In this document: piece after piece, positions 17,553-26,328 of the stretch
Layout: each line of letters begins with the position of its first letter
Position numbering within the stretch: position 1 is the first letter of the stretch
Assembly: GCA_000509225.1 (NCBI GenBank)
Contig: BAOK01000001.1
Location: 682,001-746,000, forward strand
Origin: Parvibaculaceae bacterium Mf 1.05b.01
GTDB lineage: Bacteria > Pseudomonadota > Alphaproteobacteria > Parvibaculales > Parvibaculaceae
Reading direction: 5' to 3'
DNA length: 64,000 nucleotides
Notes under the pieces: model-generated
What the model was told of the DNA's origin: nothing
The model's input: the letters and a program-made list of their open reading frames with translations, nothing else
Databases searched by the model: none
Position numbers and translations under genes: made by a program

Positions 17553-18254
17553 TTATGACGCGCCATCAAAAGTTGAGGAATCAGCGTCTAGCGTCGCATT
17601 GATATGCGCGACTGTGTCCGCATTGACCTTCTTCTTCGAGTTTCCAAATGCGGGTTGTGGAAGGGCGCCCAACCGCTCCGCGACGCTCAGGGCCGTTGTT
17701 TCGAGGGCATCGCCTGCAACCGCTTCGTCCAGAAACCCAGCTTCTGTCGCCTCGTCCGGCGAGAACAACTGCGCGTGCACGACTGCTTGTGCCAGCAGAC
17801 GGGTGGGGACGCGGTCCCTCGCAAAATCAATCAGGAATTGCGGGGTGGTCATGCCGATCGAGACTTCATTCAGCCCAATTTTGAACTCGCCTTTTGTTCC
17901 GACCCGATAGTCTGATGCCAGGAGAAGCAATCCACCAGCTGCAAGCGCGTGGCCCGTGCAGGCGGCGATAATGGGGAGCTTGTAGGTGTAGAGCCGCGTC
18001 ATGAGATGGGCACCACTGGATACCAGCTTGCCCACCGCCTCTGGTCCAGAGGACATGACCGAGAGGTCGAAGCCTGCACAAAAACGCTTCTCGCGTCCCA
18101 TTAAAACCACGGCATTGGCCTCTGTCTCTGCACGGTCTAACGCGTCTGACAGCGCGGCGATCATATCGTGACCCAGGGCGTTTGCTTTGCCGTCATCCAT
18201 ATGAAGAACAGCAACACCATTTTTTAGATCATAGTTTAGAATTGACTCAGACAT
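17553..18254 (-). CDS. Crotonase/enoyl-CoA hydratase family protein
   Basis: A 233-residue crotonase-fold protein, shorter than usual. The oxyanion-hole segments are FCAGFDLSVM and IAACTGHALAAGGLLLLASDYRVG; the region where hydratases carry their glutamates reads GLNEVSIGMTTPQF. This pattern matches the EchA-like crotonase group, for which activity is usually unproven. The last part (GNSKKKVNADTVAHINA) is complete. It sits upstream of the glycine-zipper gene in the same direction but with an intervening promoter-sized gap. Confidence 0.8.
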   Translation of the reverse strand: MSESILNYDLKNGVAVLHMDDGKANALGHDMIAALSDALDRAETEANAVVLMGREKRFCAGFDLSVMSSGPEAVGKLVSSGAHLMTRLYTYKLPIIAACTGHALAAGGLLLLASDYRVGTKGEFKIGLNEVSIGMTTPQFLIDFARDRVPTRLLAQAVVHAQLFSPDEATEAGFLDEAVAGDALETTALSVAERLGALPQPAFGNSKKKVNADTVAHINATLDADSSTFDGAS

Positions 18255-18330
18255 TCCGCGCCTCGCTTGTTTTGTTTGCGCGGAAGTCTAAATGGCCCGC
18301 TTCAAAAAGGGGAGCGTTGGTTTGTGCAGG

Positions 18331-18939
18331 TTAGCTTGCGAGTTTGCCTGTCGAAAGGAACTCGACGCCAATGCCTTCGTCTGTATGGCGCACGACCCGA
18401 CCGAGTGTTCTGCCGACGGTTACATGCGTCCCGACTTTGGGGCGGTTGCTGAGTTTGATGTGAGCACCGGTCAGGGAGATGTCGAGGACTCTGCAGGCCA
18501 CTTCTTCTCCATTGTCGATAATCAGACGGGCGCCTTCATTCGCTTCTTCGCTTGTCGGTGCGCGTCTTAGCGCCCGCTGTGGCAGGGCTGCGATGTCCCC
18601 GCCGCCCCGGTGGTTTTTGAGTAGTTCAATCCGCTCGATCAGGCGGGCCCGTTGGTTGGTCTGGAGGCGCGTTTGGATGGCAAATCCGCCGGTAAAACGG
18701 CGCACCAGCTGACCCTCAAACCTTCCAAGTCTGTCGAGGTAGACAATCACCCGATCACCAATTTCTCCGTCAGCCTGGCTATGAAGGGCGATACCACCTT
18801 CTGAAATGTCTTCAACGTCGCAGGGAAACTCACCGCCGGATGGCAGCATGAGACGACCGGCGACCGAGAGACTCGTGCGCTCGTACTGGCGTCTGTTCGT
18901 GCTGTTGTCACGTGTCTGCACCGAAACGGATTGAGACAT
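18331..18939 (-). CDS. Tandem PilZ domain protein
   Basis: A protein of 202 residues with two PilZ domains. The first has the c-di-GMP signature RxxxR (R17-R21 in RRQYER) and DISEGG at 44-49. The second has DISLTG near 153 but lacks an RxxxR upstream, so it may not bind the ligand and may serve as a partner or regulatory module. Start chosen at 18939 because GGAGG lies 9 nt upstream. Likely a c-di-GMP receptor controlling motility or envelope functions; no target is adjacent apart from the divergent OmpA-like lipoprotein. Confidence 0.85.
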   Translation of the reverse strand: MSQSVSVQTRDNSTNRRQYERTSLSVAGRLMLPSGGEFPCDVEDISEGGIALHSQADGEIGDRVIVYLDRLGRFEGQLVRRFTGGFAIQTRLQTNQRARLIERIELLKNHRGGGDIAALPQRALRRAPTSEEANEGARLIIDNGEEVACRVLDISLTGAHIKLSNRPKVGTHVTVGRTLGRVVRHTDEGIGVEFLSTGKLAS

Positions 18940-19155
18940 GCGTTTCATCCTCCGCAACCTACCTGCCGCTGCAGCGCGGCAATTGCTGGTTTCACGCTAG
19001 AGAGTGGGGGTTAAAGAGGTCTTATCGCATTGAAATACACCCAAGGTGCGGGGTTGGAGAATGGCTGGTCAGCGCCTCATTCATCGCGCTATAAACAAAA
19101 TCGCAAGCGTACAGGGGCGTACGCGGCAAATTTGGGTCAATAAAGGGCGAATTCC

Positions 19156-20055
19156 ATGTCAGATGCGCAGAGTTTGGGGCAACGCATAATTAACCATAAT
19201 TCGAAAAAGAGCAGCGTATTGTCGCCGTTGAGGCCTCTTTTCGTTGGGCTGGCCGCTGTGTTTCTGGCGAGCTGTGCCTCCCTTGTCGATGATGCCCAAG
19301 ACATGAGCCCGTCCGGCTCGGCGTTTCAGCAGGCACTTTACAAGCATTACCTTGATCTTGCGGTTAGTCGCGGGAGCGGGTTTGGCGGCGGTGACAGCTC
19401 TGATTTTTATGCCGAGCGGGCCATTCTGGCTGGAAACGGGGGAGATGTGACGCCCTTGCAGCCATCGGGTGAAGGTGCCGCCAAGGAAGATCTGCAGAAG
19501 GCGCGCGATCGGCTGATGAGTGTCTTTTCACGGGGTGCCAAGGAAATTGCCCCGGACATGGCTGCCCGCGCGCAGGCTGCCTATGATTGCTGGGCTCATG
19601 AATTATCACTGGGCGCTCCCGCAGCGCAGCTTTATCAGTGCCGTGCCCGATTCCTGACCCAGATGGGACGTCTTGAAGTGGATCTCGCGCCCGCGCCAGA
19701 GCCTGTCATTGCGCTTCCCGACGCTGCCGAATTTATTGTCTATTTCGGGTTTGACGAATGGTTCTTGTCCGCCGAGGCGTTGGAAGTTCTCTCTACCTCG
19801 ATTGATGCTGCCCGCGCTGGTGGTCACAGCAAAATCATTGCTGCAGGCCACACCGATACATCCGGGTCCTCTTTTTACAATGATGAGCTCTCTGTGCGTC
19901 GCGCAGAAGTTGTGAAGCTCACGCTCGTTGAAATGGGGGCGCTTGCTGACGCTGTTGAGGTGATTGGATATGGGGAAAGCCGTCTTGCTGTACAGACGGG
20001 CGATGGTGTGCGGGAGCCGCTTAACCGACGGACTGTGGTTACACTTGTTCCTTGA
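19156..20055 (+). CDS. OmpA-family outer-membrane lipoprotein
   Basis: A 299-residue protein. A hydrophobic stretch ends in LASC (Cys about residue 39), a lipobox placed unusually far from the start. The middle is helical with Cys residues, and the last 110 residues form an OmpA peptidoglycan-binding domain: FIVYFGFDEWFLSAEALEVL, then AAGHTDTSGS, LSVRRAEVVK and the end NRRTVVTLVP. It should tether the outer membrane to peptidoglycan. The N-terminus may be over-extended, but no better ATG exists before the lipobox. Confidence 0.85.
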   Translation: MSDAQSLGQRIINHNSKKSSVLSPLRPLFVGLAAVFLASCASLVDDAQDMSPSGSAFQQALYKHYLDLAVSRGSGFGGGDSSDFYAERAILAGNGGDVTPLQPSGEGAAKEDLQKARDRLMSVFSRGAKEIAPDMAARAQAAYDCWAHELSLGAPAAQLYQCRARFLTQMGRLEVDLAPAPEPVIALPDAAEFIVYFGFDEWFLSAEALEVLSTSIDAARAGGHSKIIAAGHTDTSGSSFYNDELSVRRAEVVKLTLVEMGALADAVEVIGYGESRLAVQTGDGVREPLNRRTVVTLVP

Positions 20056-20221
20056 CGTAGGGACGCCAGCGCACCGTTTTCAACCGCAAATTCAAAGTTG
20101 ACGCTTGCGTCATGATTGAACTCGGTCGATTATGGGTTCAAAGAAAAAGTGAGCCATGATGCGGCGTGCGGCGATGTCTGTCGACGGTAAGCGGGATTGG
20201 CTGAACGGGAGAAGATCCAGA

Positions 20222-21868
20222 ATGAGCGAATTTGACTACATCATTATTGGTGCCGGAAGCGCTGGCTGCGTGCTCGCTAACCGACTGTCGGCCGATCCTA
20301 AGAATAAGGTTCTTCTGCTCGAAGCAGGTCCTAAAGACAAGAGCGTCATGATCCACATGCCCGCTGGCGTTGGGCAGCTAATTGGCAAAAACACAAAGAC
20401 CAATTGGAACTATGATACTGAGGGCCAGCCGTACCTCAACAATCGTCGCTTGTTCTGGCCGCGCGGCAAGGTACTTGGCGGCTCGTCGTCGATCAATGGG
20501 ATGATCTACATTCGCGGGCATGCGCGCGACTATGATCATTGGCGTCAATTGGGCCTGGAAGGTTGGGGCTTTGCCGATGTTCTTCCCTATTTCAAACGTT
20601 CGGAAGGTTATGACGGCGGATCAGACGAATTCCACGGCGGCGACGGTCCGCTTGGTGTTTCCGACGTTCAAAATACGAATGTGTTGTTTGATGCGTTTAA
20701 GGAAGCTGGCGTTCAAGCGGGCCATCCAGCGACCAAGGATTTCAACGGACCTCAACAAGAAGGCATTGGGCCCTATCACCTGACGATTAAGAACAATCAG
20801 CGCTGTAGCGCGGCGAAGGGGTATCTGACCCCGGTTCTGGATCGGCCCAATCTGACCGTTGAGACGGAAGCGCTGACATCTCGCATCCTCTTTGAAGGCA
20901 AAAAAGCTGTTGGGGTCGAGTACGCCCAGAATGGCAACACCGTTCAAGCGCGCGCTGGCAAAGAAGTTGTGCTGAGTGGCGGTGCGATCAACTCGCCTCA
21001 AACCCTTCTTCTTTCAGGCATTGGTAACGGTGAGTATCTGCGGAAATTTGGTATTGACGTTGTGGCCGACCTTCCTGGCGTGGGTCAAAACATGCAGGAC
21101 CATTTGGATGCAACAGTGATCGAAGAATGTCTGCAACCGGTGTCATTGCATAGTCAAACAAACCCAGCGCGGATGTTGATGACCGGAATGCAATACGTGT
21201 TCTTCAAGTCTGGTCTTGGAACGTCGAACGGCCTTGAAGCAGGTGCCTTTCTGAAAACCCGCCCTGAACTGGAAATGCCTGACGTGCAAATCCACTTTGT
21301 TGCGGCAAGCATGCGGGATCATGGACGCATCAAATCAGCGGGGCATGCATACACAGTTCATGTCTGTCAGTTGCGCCCGGAAAGCCGCGGCTACATTGGC
21401 TTGAAATCAACCGACCCTGAAGCACCAGCGCTTATTCAACCCAACTATCTGGAGTCTCAGAATGACCGTACCGTGATGCGCGATGGTGTGAGGATGGTGC
21501 GGAATATTCTTAAGCAGCCTGCAATGGCTCCCTATTCTGGGGATGAAATCATGCCTGGTGCGCACGTTCAATCGGACGAACAGATTGACGCTTGGATCCG
21601 CGAAAAGGCAGAAACCATTTATCACCCGGTTGGGACGGCAAAGATGGGCAATGACGACATGGCGGTCGTCGATCATCGCTGCCGTGTTCGGGGACTGGAA
21701 GGCCTGCGGGTTGTCGATGCGTCTGTCATGCCAACGCTCATTGGCGGAAACACCAATGCCCCAACCATCATGATCGCGGAGAAGATCTCTGATGACATGT
21801 TAGGAAAAGCTCCACTTCCTGCAGAACCTGTCCGCATCGCGGAAGACGATGCTGCGAACGCTGCATAA
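20222..21868 (+). CDS. GMC family FAD-dependent oxidoreductase (choline/alcohol dehydrogenase type)
   Basis: A 548-residue flavoprotein. The FAD motif GAGSAG is at 10-15 with LLLEAG following; PRGKVLGGSSSINGMIYIRG is the GMC signature 1 and GAINSPQTLLLSGIG is signature 2. The catalytic pair is H468 (HPVGTAKMG) and N512 (GGNTNAPT). Length and sequence fit the BetA/AlkJ branch, membrane-linked dehydrogenases of choline or medium-chain alcohols; the substrate is not fixed by context because no aldehyde dehydrogenase or BetI is adjacent. ATG 20222 follows GGGAGAAG and is preferred to the upstream ATG at 20156. Confidence 0.9.
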   Translation: MSEFDYIIIGAGSAGCVLANRLSADPKNKVLLLEAGPKDKSVMIHMPAGVGQLIGKNTKTNWNYDTEGQPYLNNRRLFWPRGKVLGGSSSINGMIYIRGHARDYDHWRQLGLEGWGFADVLPYFKRSEGYDGGSDEFHGGDGPLGVSDVQNTNVLFDAFKEAGVQAGHPATKDFNGPQQEGIGPYHLTIKNNQRCSAAKGYLTPVLDRPNLTVETEALTSRILFEGKKAVGVEYAQNGNTVQARAGKEVVLSGGAINSPQTLLLSGIGNGEYLRKFGIDVVADLPGVGQNMQDHLDATVIEECLQPVSLHSQTNPARMLMTGMQYVFFKSGLGTSNGLEAGAFLKTRPELEMPDVQIHFVAASMRDHGRIKSAGHAYTVHVCQLRPESRGYIGLKSTDPEAPALIQPNYLESQNDRTVMRDGVRMVRNILKQPAMAPYSGDEIMPGAHVQSDEQIDAWIREKAETIYHPVGTAKMGNDDMAVVDHRCRVRGLEGLRVVDASVMPTLIGGNTNAPTIMIAEKISDDMLGKAPLPAEPVRIAEDDAANAA

Positions 21869-21892
21869 ACCGTTACTCAATTCTTAATATTG

Positions 21893-21927
21893 CAGGGCCA
21901 TGTTGGGGTGAACCGGACATGGCCCTG
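21893..21927 (+). terminator. Strong hairpin after the GMC gene
   Basis: CAGGGCCATGT (21893-21903) pairs perfectly with ACATGGCCCTG (21917-21927) around a 13-nt loop. There is no T-run, so it may be a transcript-end or stability structure and not a classical terminator. Confidence 0.45.
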
Positions 21928-22005
21928 TGCATTGCGGGTATGATTTACGGAAAATAAACAGGCATAGGCCGATAGTACGACTTCGCAATGGGAAAAGGCC
22001 CACCG

Positions 22006-23397
22006 ATGTCGGACTCGACGGTCGATTATGCTCGGATGAATATCCAGGAGCTGAAAAACGCGCTTCAACTTCACATGAAGTTTGTTAAGCGGCAACGCGG
22101 TGGCGACCGTCTCAATCTCAGCCACAAAAATGTTGAATCTCTTCGCTTCGACAAAATTGATCTGTCTGATGCTGAGTTGGTCGGGCTTCATGCGGCAAAT
22201 GCCAGTTTTAAGGGTGCGCTGCTTACGCGGGCCAACTTGTTTGGTGCTGACCTGACCGGCGTCGACTTTTCTAATGCTGATCTGAGGCGGGCAGACCTCC
22301 GCGGCGCCCGTTTTGCCCGGGCAAATCTAGAAGGTGCAGACCTGACAGACAGTGATCTGCGAGAAGGGCAGATTATGCGCCAGTCTGATGAAGGCGAACT
22401 GTCCTACGTAGACAATGGCACCTCAGACTCGCGGTTTGATGATGCAAACCTGCGGCATTCGAACCTGGAGAAGGTTCGGATGGGGCGTGCTATGGGGTCG
22501 GGAACAGACTTGTTCCAGGCAAATCTCAAAGGCGCGCGACTGTCAGGATGTGATTTTACCGGCGCGGACTTGTCCGGCGCTGTTCTCGATGGCGCAGACC
22601 TGAGCGACGCTAACCTTGCGCGTGCAAATCTCAAAGGTGCCGAAATGATCGGCGTGGTGCTGGACGGCGCCTGTCTTGAAGGTGTTGACCTCACCGCCGC
22701 TCGTTTCAACAAGTCCGAAATCATGGCCGCGAAATCGATTGAGGGCGCGATTATGCCCAGGACAGCTGAAGATCTGGGGATCTCCGTCGATGAGCTGATG
22801 GCTGACCATAAAGCCTGGATGATGTCTGGTGGCGCAAAAGGCGAGCAGGCTGTCTTCAAGGGTGTTGACCTTACAGGATTTGCTCATCCGGGTATTGCCT
22901 TGTCGGCGGCAGAGTTTAGCGATGCGATCCTGACCCACGCGAATTTTGAGCACAGTTTCTTTTCCATGGCGAATTTTTCCGGCGCCATGTTGGCACAGGT
23001 GAATTTTTCCCATGTGGACCTTCGCGGCGCCAAATTCCAATGCGCAAAATTGACGAAAGCATCTTTGGTCTCTGCAGACCTCTCCGCAATGCCGATTGCC
23101 GGCGGCGGTGGACGTACCTGGCCGACAAACTTACGCGGTGCTAATTTGGTTGATGCTGATCTTACGCACGCAGATCTAAGCCAGTGTGATTTCACTGGGG
23201 CTACTCTTCAGGGAGCAGATCTCACATCTGTTGATGTGAGTGGCGCGAACTTTGAGGGTGCAGACCTGACGGACGCAACCGTCGAGGGCGTTGATTTCAG
23301 CTCATGTGTGCTGACCGATGTAATGGGCATAGATGCGTCTGTGGCTCAAAAGAAAAAAACGACTGACGCACCTGCCGCTAAGATTGCGGCAGGCTGA
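22006..23397 (+). CDS. Pentapeptide-repeat protein
   Basis: A protein of about 463 residues made mostly of A(D/N)LXX repeats in three runs: about residues 55-115, 140-230 and 275-440, giving right-handed quadrilateral beta-helices. The interruptions are a short acidic insert (EGELSYVDNGTSD) and a segment of about 45 residues (DLGISVDELMADHKAWMMSGG). The N-terminus is helical (MNIQELKNALQLHMKFVKRQRGGDRLNLSHKN) and the C-terminus is lysine-rich. The family has scaffold or DNA-mimic roles (as in MfpA/Qnr), but nothing here fixes the role. The ATG at 22006 has AAAAGG upstream. Confidence 0.85.
   Translation: MSDSTVDYARMNIQELKNALQLHMKFVKRQRGGDRLNLSHKNVESLRFDKIDLSDAELVGLHAANASFKGALLTRANLFGADLTGVDFSNADLRRADLRGARFARANLEGADLTDSDLREGQIMRQSDEGELSYVDNGTSDSRFDDANLRHSNLEKVRMGRAMGSGTDLFQANLKGARLSGCDFTGADLSGAVLDGADLSDANLARANLKGAEMIGVVLDGACLEGVDLTAARFNKSEIMAAKSIEGAIMPRTAEDLGISVDELMADHKAWMMSGGAKGEQAVFKGVDLTGFAHPGIALSAAEFSDAILTHANFEHSFFSMANFSGAMLAQVNFSHVDLRGAKFQCAKLTKASLVSADLSAMPIAGGGGRTWPTNLRGANLVDADLTHADLSQCDFTGATLQGADLTSVDVSGANFEGADLTDATVEGVDFSSCVLTDVMGIDASVAQKKKTTDAPAAKIAAG
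23371..23393 (-). terminator. Hairpin between convergent genes
   Basis: CCTGCCGC (23371-23378) pairs with GCGGCAGG (23386-23393). On the minus strand seven T residues follow about 12 nt further on, too far for an ideal terminator. It overlaps the last codons of the pentapeptide gene and would serve the convergent PAS gene. Confidence 0.3.
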
Positions 23398-23407
23398 ACT
23401 CTCACCG

Positions 23408-24073
23408 CTATTTTGCTTTATCAATCTGCAGGCTTGCGTCACGCACCAGGCGTAAGTATGGCCGCTCAGCTGTGTGTGTCTGCCGTCTGGTTCCAAGGCT
23501 CGGTATTGGAGTGGGACGCGGAGGCACTGCCTGAACCACTTTGCGCCCGGCATTAATCACTGGCGGTGCCGCTGGGAGTTCTTCCGGATCAAGGCGCTGG
23601 ATCCGATCTACCCATTGTCTCACCAGCATATGCTCACCAACCCATGGAAATTCGTCCACGGCTACAATGGCACCCAATACACGGGTGATGGCCCCATTAT
23701 CCTGCGCAAGCGGCAGGAGAACCATTTCAAGTGATAGTTGGCGATTGTCCGGTGTCTCTGCTGTGTACTCGACAAGGCCGATTGTGCCGGTACCAGTGAC
23801 TTCATTCAGAAGCGTGAGTATTTCCTGTTGGCTTTCATCCTGCCAGAGCGCTGCCATATTGTGGCGCCGGAATTCCATCCCGTAGATGTTGCAAAGCCCT
23901 GTTCCTGCAAGGCGAAACCTATAGGTCCACCTGTCGTTTCGTTCCAGGATGAATACGTGTGGCAAGACACGCTTCAAATCTCGTGGTTCGATTTCACTGC
24001 GTTTGGGAGCAGGGCGGCTGCCGCGCAGCTCATTCCAATAGTCAAGTAGCCCCTGTACCGTCTGATGCGTCAT
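23408..24073 (-). CDS. PAS_5-type PAS domain protein
   Basis: A 221-residue protein. The first 150 residues match the alphaproteobacterial PAS_5 (formerly DUF1457) group: LLDYWNELRGSRPAPKRSEIEPRDLKRVLPHVFILE, then a beta-rich PAS core (YRFRLAGTGLCNIYGMEF, RVLGAIVAVDEFPW). The remaining 70 residues are proline- and arginine-rich and look disordered. There is no output domain, so it could be a sensor that works through a partner. GGAAG precedes the ATG. A second PAS protein of this type lies 2.5 kb away at 26533-27048. Confidence 0.8.
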   Translation of the reverse strand: MTHQTVQGLLDYWNELRGSRPAPKRSEIEPRDLKRVLPHVFILERNDRWTYRFRLAGTGLCNIYGMEFRRHNMAALWQDESQQEILTLLNEVTGTGTIGLVEYTAETPDNRQLSLEMVLLPLAQDNGAITRVLGAIVAVDEFPWVGEHMLVRQWVDRIQRLDPEELPAAPPVINAGRKVVQAVPPRPTPIPSLGTRRQTHTAERPYLRLVRDASLQIDKAK

Positions 24074-24536
24074 TTACACTTCCAGATCTTGGTGCCGGTA
24101 GGAGAGAGGTGTCATATCGTTTCTCTCTCTGTCCGGAACACTCGACCGCTGGTCCCTTACTAACTGTCTCATACCACCGGCACTAATCCCGTTTTAGAAC
24201 AGTGGGGACTGGCGCTGGCCTTCTTAGACCGACACTCAGCGAAAAGCATGCCAAAGCTTAACAACGGGACTGAGACACAGGAAACTTTGCCACGCAAATG
24301 GGTTGTTTTCCGCAGTTTTTCTGCCATGCGGGTGCGGGACATCGGTTCTTTGGAGCGTCAGCGCGTTAACCCTTTAACGCTTGTGCTGGCTGCGAAGTTG
24401 CAAAGAAATGCGTGATCCAAGTCTGCAATAGGGACAGGATGGTGATCGCCTAAAGCGGCATGGCATCTGCATTGATCGGGTCAAGAAACCCAAAAGCTCC
24501 AAAAATGGAGCAGTAACAGCTCTCCGGAGTGCCAAA
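24074..24536. other. 463-bp intergenic region before the Asn-repeat gene
   Basis: The region separates the leftward PAS gene from the rightward Asn-repeat gene. It has no credible ORF. It contains the inverted repeat GCGTTAA-CCCT-TTAACGC (24363-24380) and a hairpin GCTCCA-AAAA-TGGAGC (24497-24512) lying just upstream of the ribosome-binding site CGGAG of the next gene. Confidence 0.5.
24363..24380. promoter_or_regulatory. Perfect inverted repeat, possible operator
   Basis: GCGTTAA and TTAACGC are separated by CCCT: an 18-bp perfect dyad about 160 bp upstream of the Asn-repeat gene. It is the size of a regulator-binding site, and two TTAAC half-motifs recall CtrA sites but with the wrong spacing. 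Confidence 0.35.
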
Positions 24537-25583
24537 ATGACACGACTTTATACATTTCTCTTTCTCGGCCTGTTCGCGTTTGCTGCAGGTACGATTGTAA
24601 TGACCCTCACCACCGACGAGGCACAGGCTTGTGGGTATGAAGACGACTGCGGTGGCGGTTGGGAAGAACCCGATGATCATTGGGATGACGGTTGGGACGA
24701 TGATTGTGGCTGCCACGATGATGGTGGTGGTGATGTGAACGTGGATGTTCGCAACAAGGTCAAGCTCGACCTTGATGTTGATGTAGACGTTGAGAACAAT
24801 GTCGATGTTGAGAACAACAACACGAACAATAATACGAATAACAACACCAACAATAATACGAATAACAACACGAACAATAATAACAACGTCAACAACATCA
24901 TCGTTAACGTCGATGGCGGCGGTGAAGGTGGTGGCGATGTAAATGTCAACGCGTCTTCCAACGCGAATGCTGCTGCAGAAGCGATTGCCAATTCTGCAGC
25001 AACGAGTGCGGCGACAGCAGCATCACGTGCAGGCGGTCGGTTGAACACCAGCAATTTGCGGGACAATGTGTTTGGCGGAGAACGTCGTGGTGCTGGCGGC
25101 ACGATTGTGAATGCCGCCCGTGCACCGATCAGCATTGGGCCGCTGCGGGTTGTCGTTAAAGAAGAGCGGGTCAAGAGCCGGGCGGTTCGCGGTGTATGCC
25201 TTGATGCAAAAGGTCTTGAGGAAGCCGCTTATCTCGCTGTGTCCTCCAATCAGATCGATATTGCGACAGGTAGCGGCGAACTAATGTATTGCCAGATGGG
25301 CGACGCGCTTGTTGCGACCATTGGTGAAGTGCCGGATGGTGGCGGACAGCCGGACTATACCCATGGCCAGGTGATTGAGTGCCTGGATGGCCAGTCTCTT
25401 CATTATGGGAATGAAGGTCGCCTGGCTTGTGGACCAAGCAGCAATGCCTACTTTGCAGGCTCGGATCGCCGTTCACACGTTCGGTATGCTGAGGTGTTCC
25501 TCAACCGCAAATCAAGCGGCTATGCATCCGAAACAACCGCTTATCGAGGTGCAACGACCTTCAACGGTGGCGTTGGACACTAA
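24537..25583 (+). CDS. Exported Asn/Thr-repeat protein of unknown function
   Basis: A 348-residue protein with a hydrophobic N-terminus (FLFLGLFAFAAGTIVM) and AQA-C cleavage-like site near 30. Then: a Cys/Asp/Trp/Gly-rich segment (32-66, possible metal site), an alternating polar-Val stretch (DVNVDVRNKVKLDLDVDVDV), an Asn/Thr tract of NNNT units (93-117), a Gly and Ala-rich spacer, and a folded C-terminal domain of about 140 residues with four Cys (VCLDAKGLEEAAYL, LMYCQMG, VIECLDGQSLHY, LACGPSS). CGGAG lies 8 nt before ATG. The family is not recognised; the architecture suggests a secreted, possibly self-assembling envelope protein. Confidence 0.7.
   Translation: MTRLYTFLFLGLFAFAAGTIVMTLTTDEAQACGYEDDCGGGWEEPDDHWDDGWDDDCGCHDDGGGDVNVDVRNKVKLDLDVDVDVENNVDVENNNTNNNTNNNTNNNTNNNTNNNNNVNNIIVNVDGGGEGGGDVNVNASSNANAAAEAIANSAATSAATAASRAGGRLNTSNLRDNVFGGERRGAGGTIVNAARAPISIGPLRVVVKEERVKSRAVRGVCLDAKGLEEAAYLAVSSNQIDIATGSGELMYCQMGDALVATIGEVPDGGGQPDYTHGQVIECLDGQSLHYGNEGRLACGPSSNAYFAGSDRRSHVRYAEVFLNRKSSGYASETTAYRGATTFNGGVGH
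24813..24887 (+). repeat. In-frame 12/24-bp tandem repeat coding NNNT units
   Basis: Codon-level units alternate between AACAATAATACG and AATAACAACAC(C/G), so the true period is 24 bp built from two 12-bp halves with different Asn codons. About five NNNT units are present. Slippage would change protein length by 4 or 8 residues without a frameshift. Confidence 0.85.
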
Positions 25584-25584
25584 A

Positions 25585-26328
25585 TCACCCTTTCGGGGAA
25601 GTGGCGGAGAGGGGGACCATCTGGGTCCCCCTTTTTTCTGTCCCGGTTGATGTCCCAGTTCTGTAGGCGGCTGCGCTTACCAGAACGAGTGTATTTTGTT
25701 CCACATGGCGCGTCAGGAGCACACTTGTAAAGGACGTGAGTGGTTCTTCTTGATTGCCTGTTAAGCCTGCTTGATCCGTCTTGAACGGTGCCCAGCACAG
25801 GTCCAGGCAGGTCTGTGCAAATAATTCGGGATCCAGATCGCGGCGAATGCTTCCCGTTTTTTGCAATGACTTGATGCAAGCTGTGAGGTTGAGAGTGAGC
25901 CGCCTCATGACAGCTGCGGTTGCTTCGCGTGCTTCCGGAGACGAGTCGGTTGTCGTCAGCGTTTGAACCAGCGCAGGATTTCTGTAGAGCGGTGCTGTCA
26001 GGGCTTTGGCGATCTCGTCAACGGACAAGGGGGTCCGCTGAAGGTCCTGAAGTGCCGCTAGCGTCGTCTGCAGCGTGGAACCGAGGACCTCCTGATAAAG
26101 CCCCTGTTTGCTTGTGAAGTAATAGTGGATCAGCGCAACATTCACATTGGCAGCACGCGCAATACGACGAAGCGTTGTGCTGGCGTAACCGTCCTTCAGA
26201 AAAAGAAGTGTTGAGGCCTGGATGATGTTTTCACGTCGATCTGGCCCGTCTCTCAGAGGTCGCCCGCGCTTTCGCACCGGGCGTTCTTCCAGGCCCACCC
26301 CATTGGTCTTTGTCGCAAATCCACCCAT
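25585..26328 (-). CDS. TetR family transcriptional regulator
   Basis: A regulator of about 247 residues. The helix-turn-helix is typical: ENIIQASTLLFLKDGYASTTLRRIARAANVNVALIHYYFTSKQGLYQEVL, preceded by a basic KRGRP segment that could contact the minor groove. The C-terminal ligand domain is of the CerR/YbiH-like type in look. The last codons (EKRGTQMVPLSATSPKG) are encoded by the terminator sequence of the opposing gene. The start is uncertain between 26328 and 26373; neither has a strong ribosome-binding site. The target is unknown; the closest divergent gene is the PAS protein at 26533. Confidence 0.85.
   Translation of the reverse strand: MGGFATKTNGVGLEERPVRKRGRPLRDGPDRRENIIQASTLLFLKDGYASTTLRRIARAANVNVALIHYYFTSKQGLYQEVLGSTLQTTLAALQDLQRTPLSVDEIAKALTAPLYRNPALVQTLTTTDSSPEAREATAAVMRRLTLNLTACIKSLQKTGSIRRDLDPELFAQTCLDLCWAPFKTDQAGLTGNQEEPLTSFTSVLLTRHVEQNTLVLVSAAAYRTGTSTGTEKRGTQMVPLSATSPKG
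25611..25637 (+). terminator. Rho-independent terminator
   Basis: GGGGGACC (25611-25618) pairs with GGTCCCCC (25624-25631) around ATCTG, followed by six T residues (25632-25637). It ends the Asn-repeat transcript and lies inside the 3' coding end of the convergent TetR gene. Confidence 0.9.
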
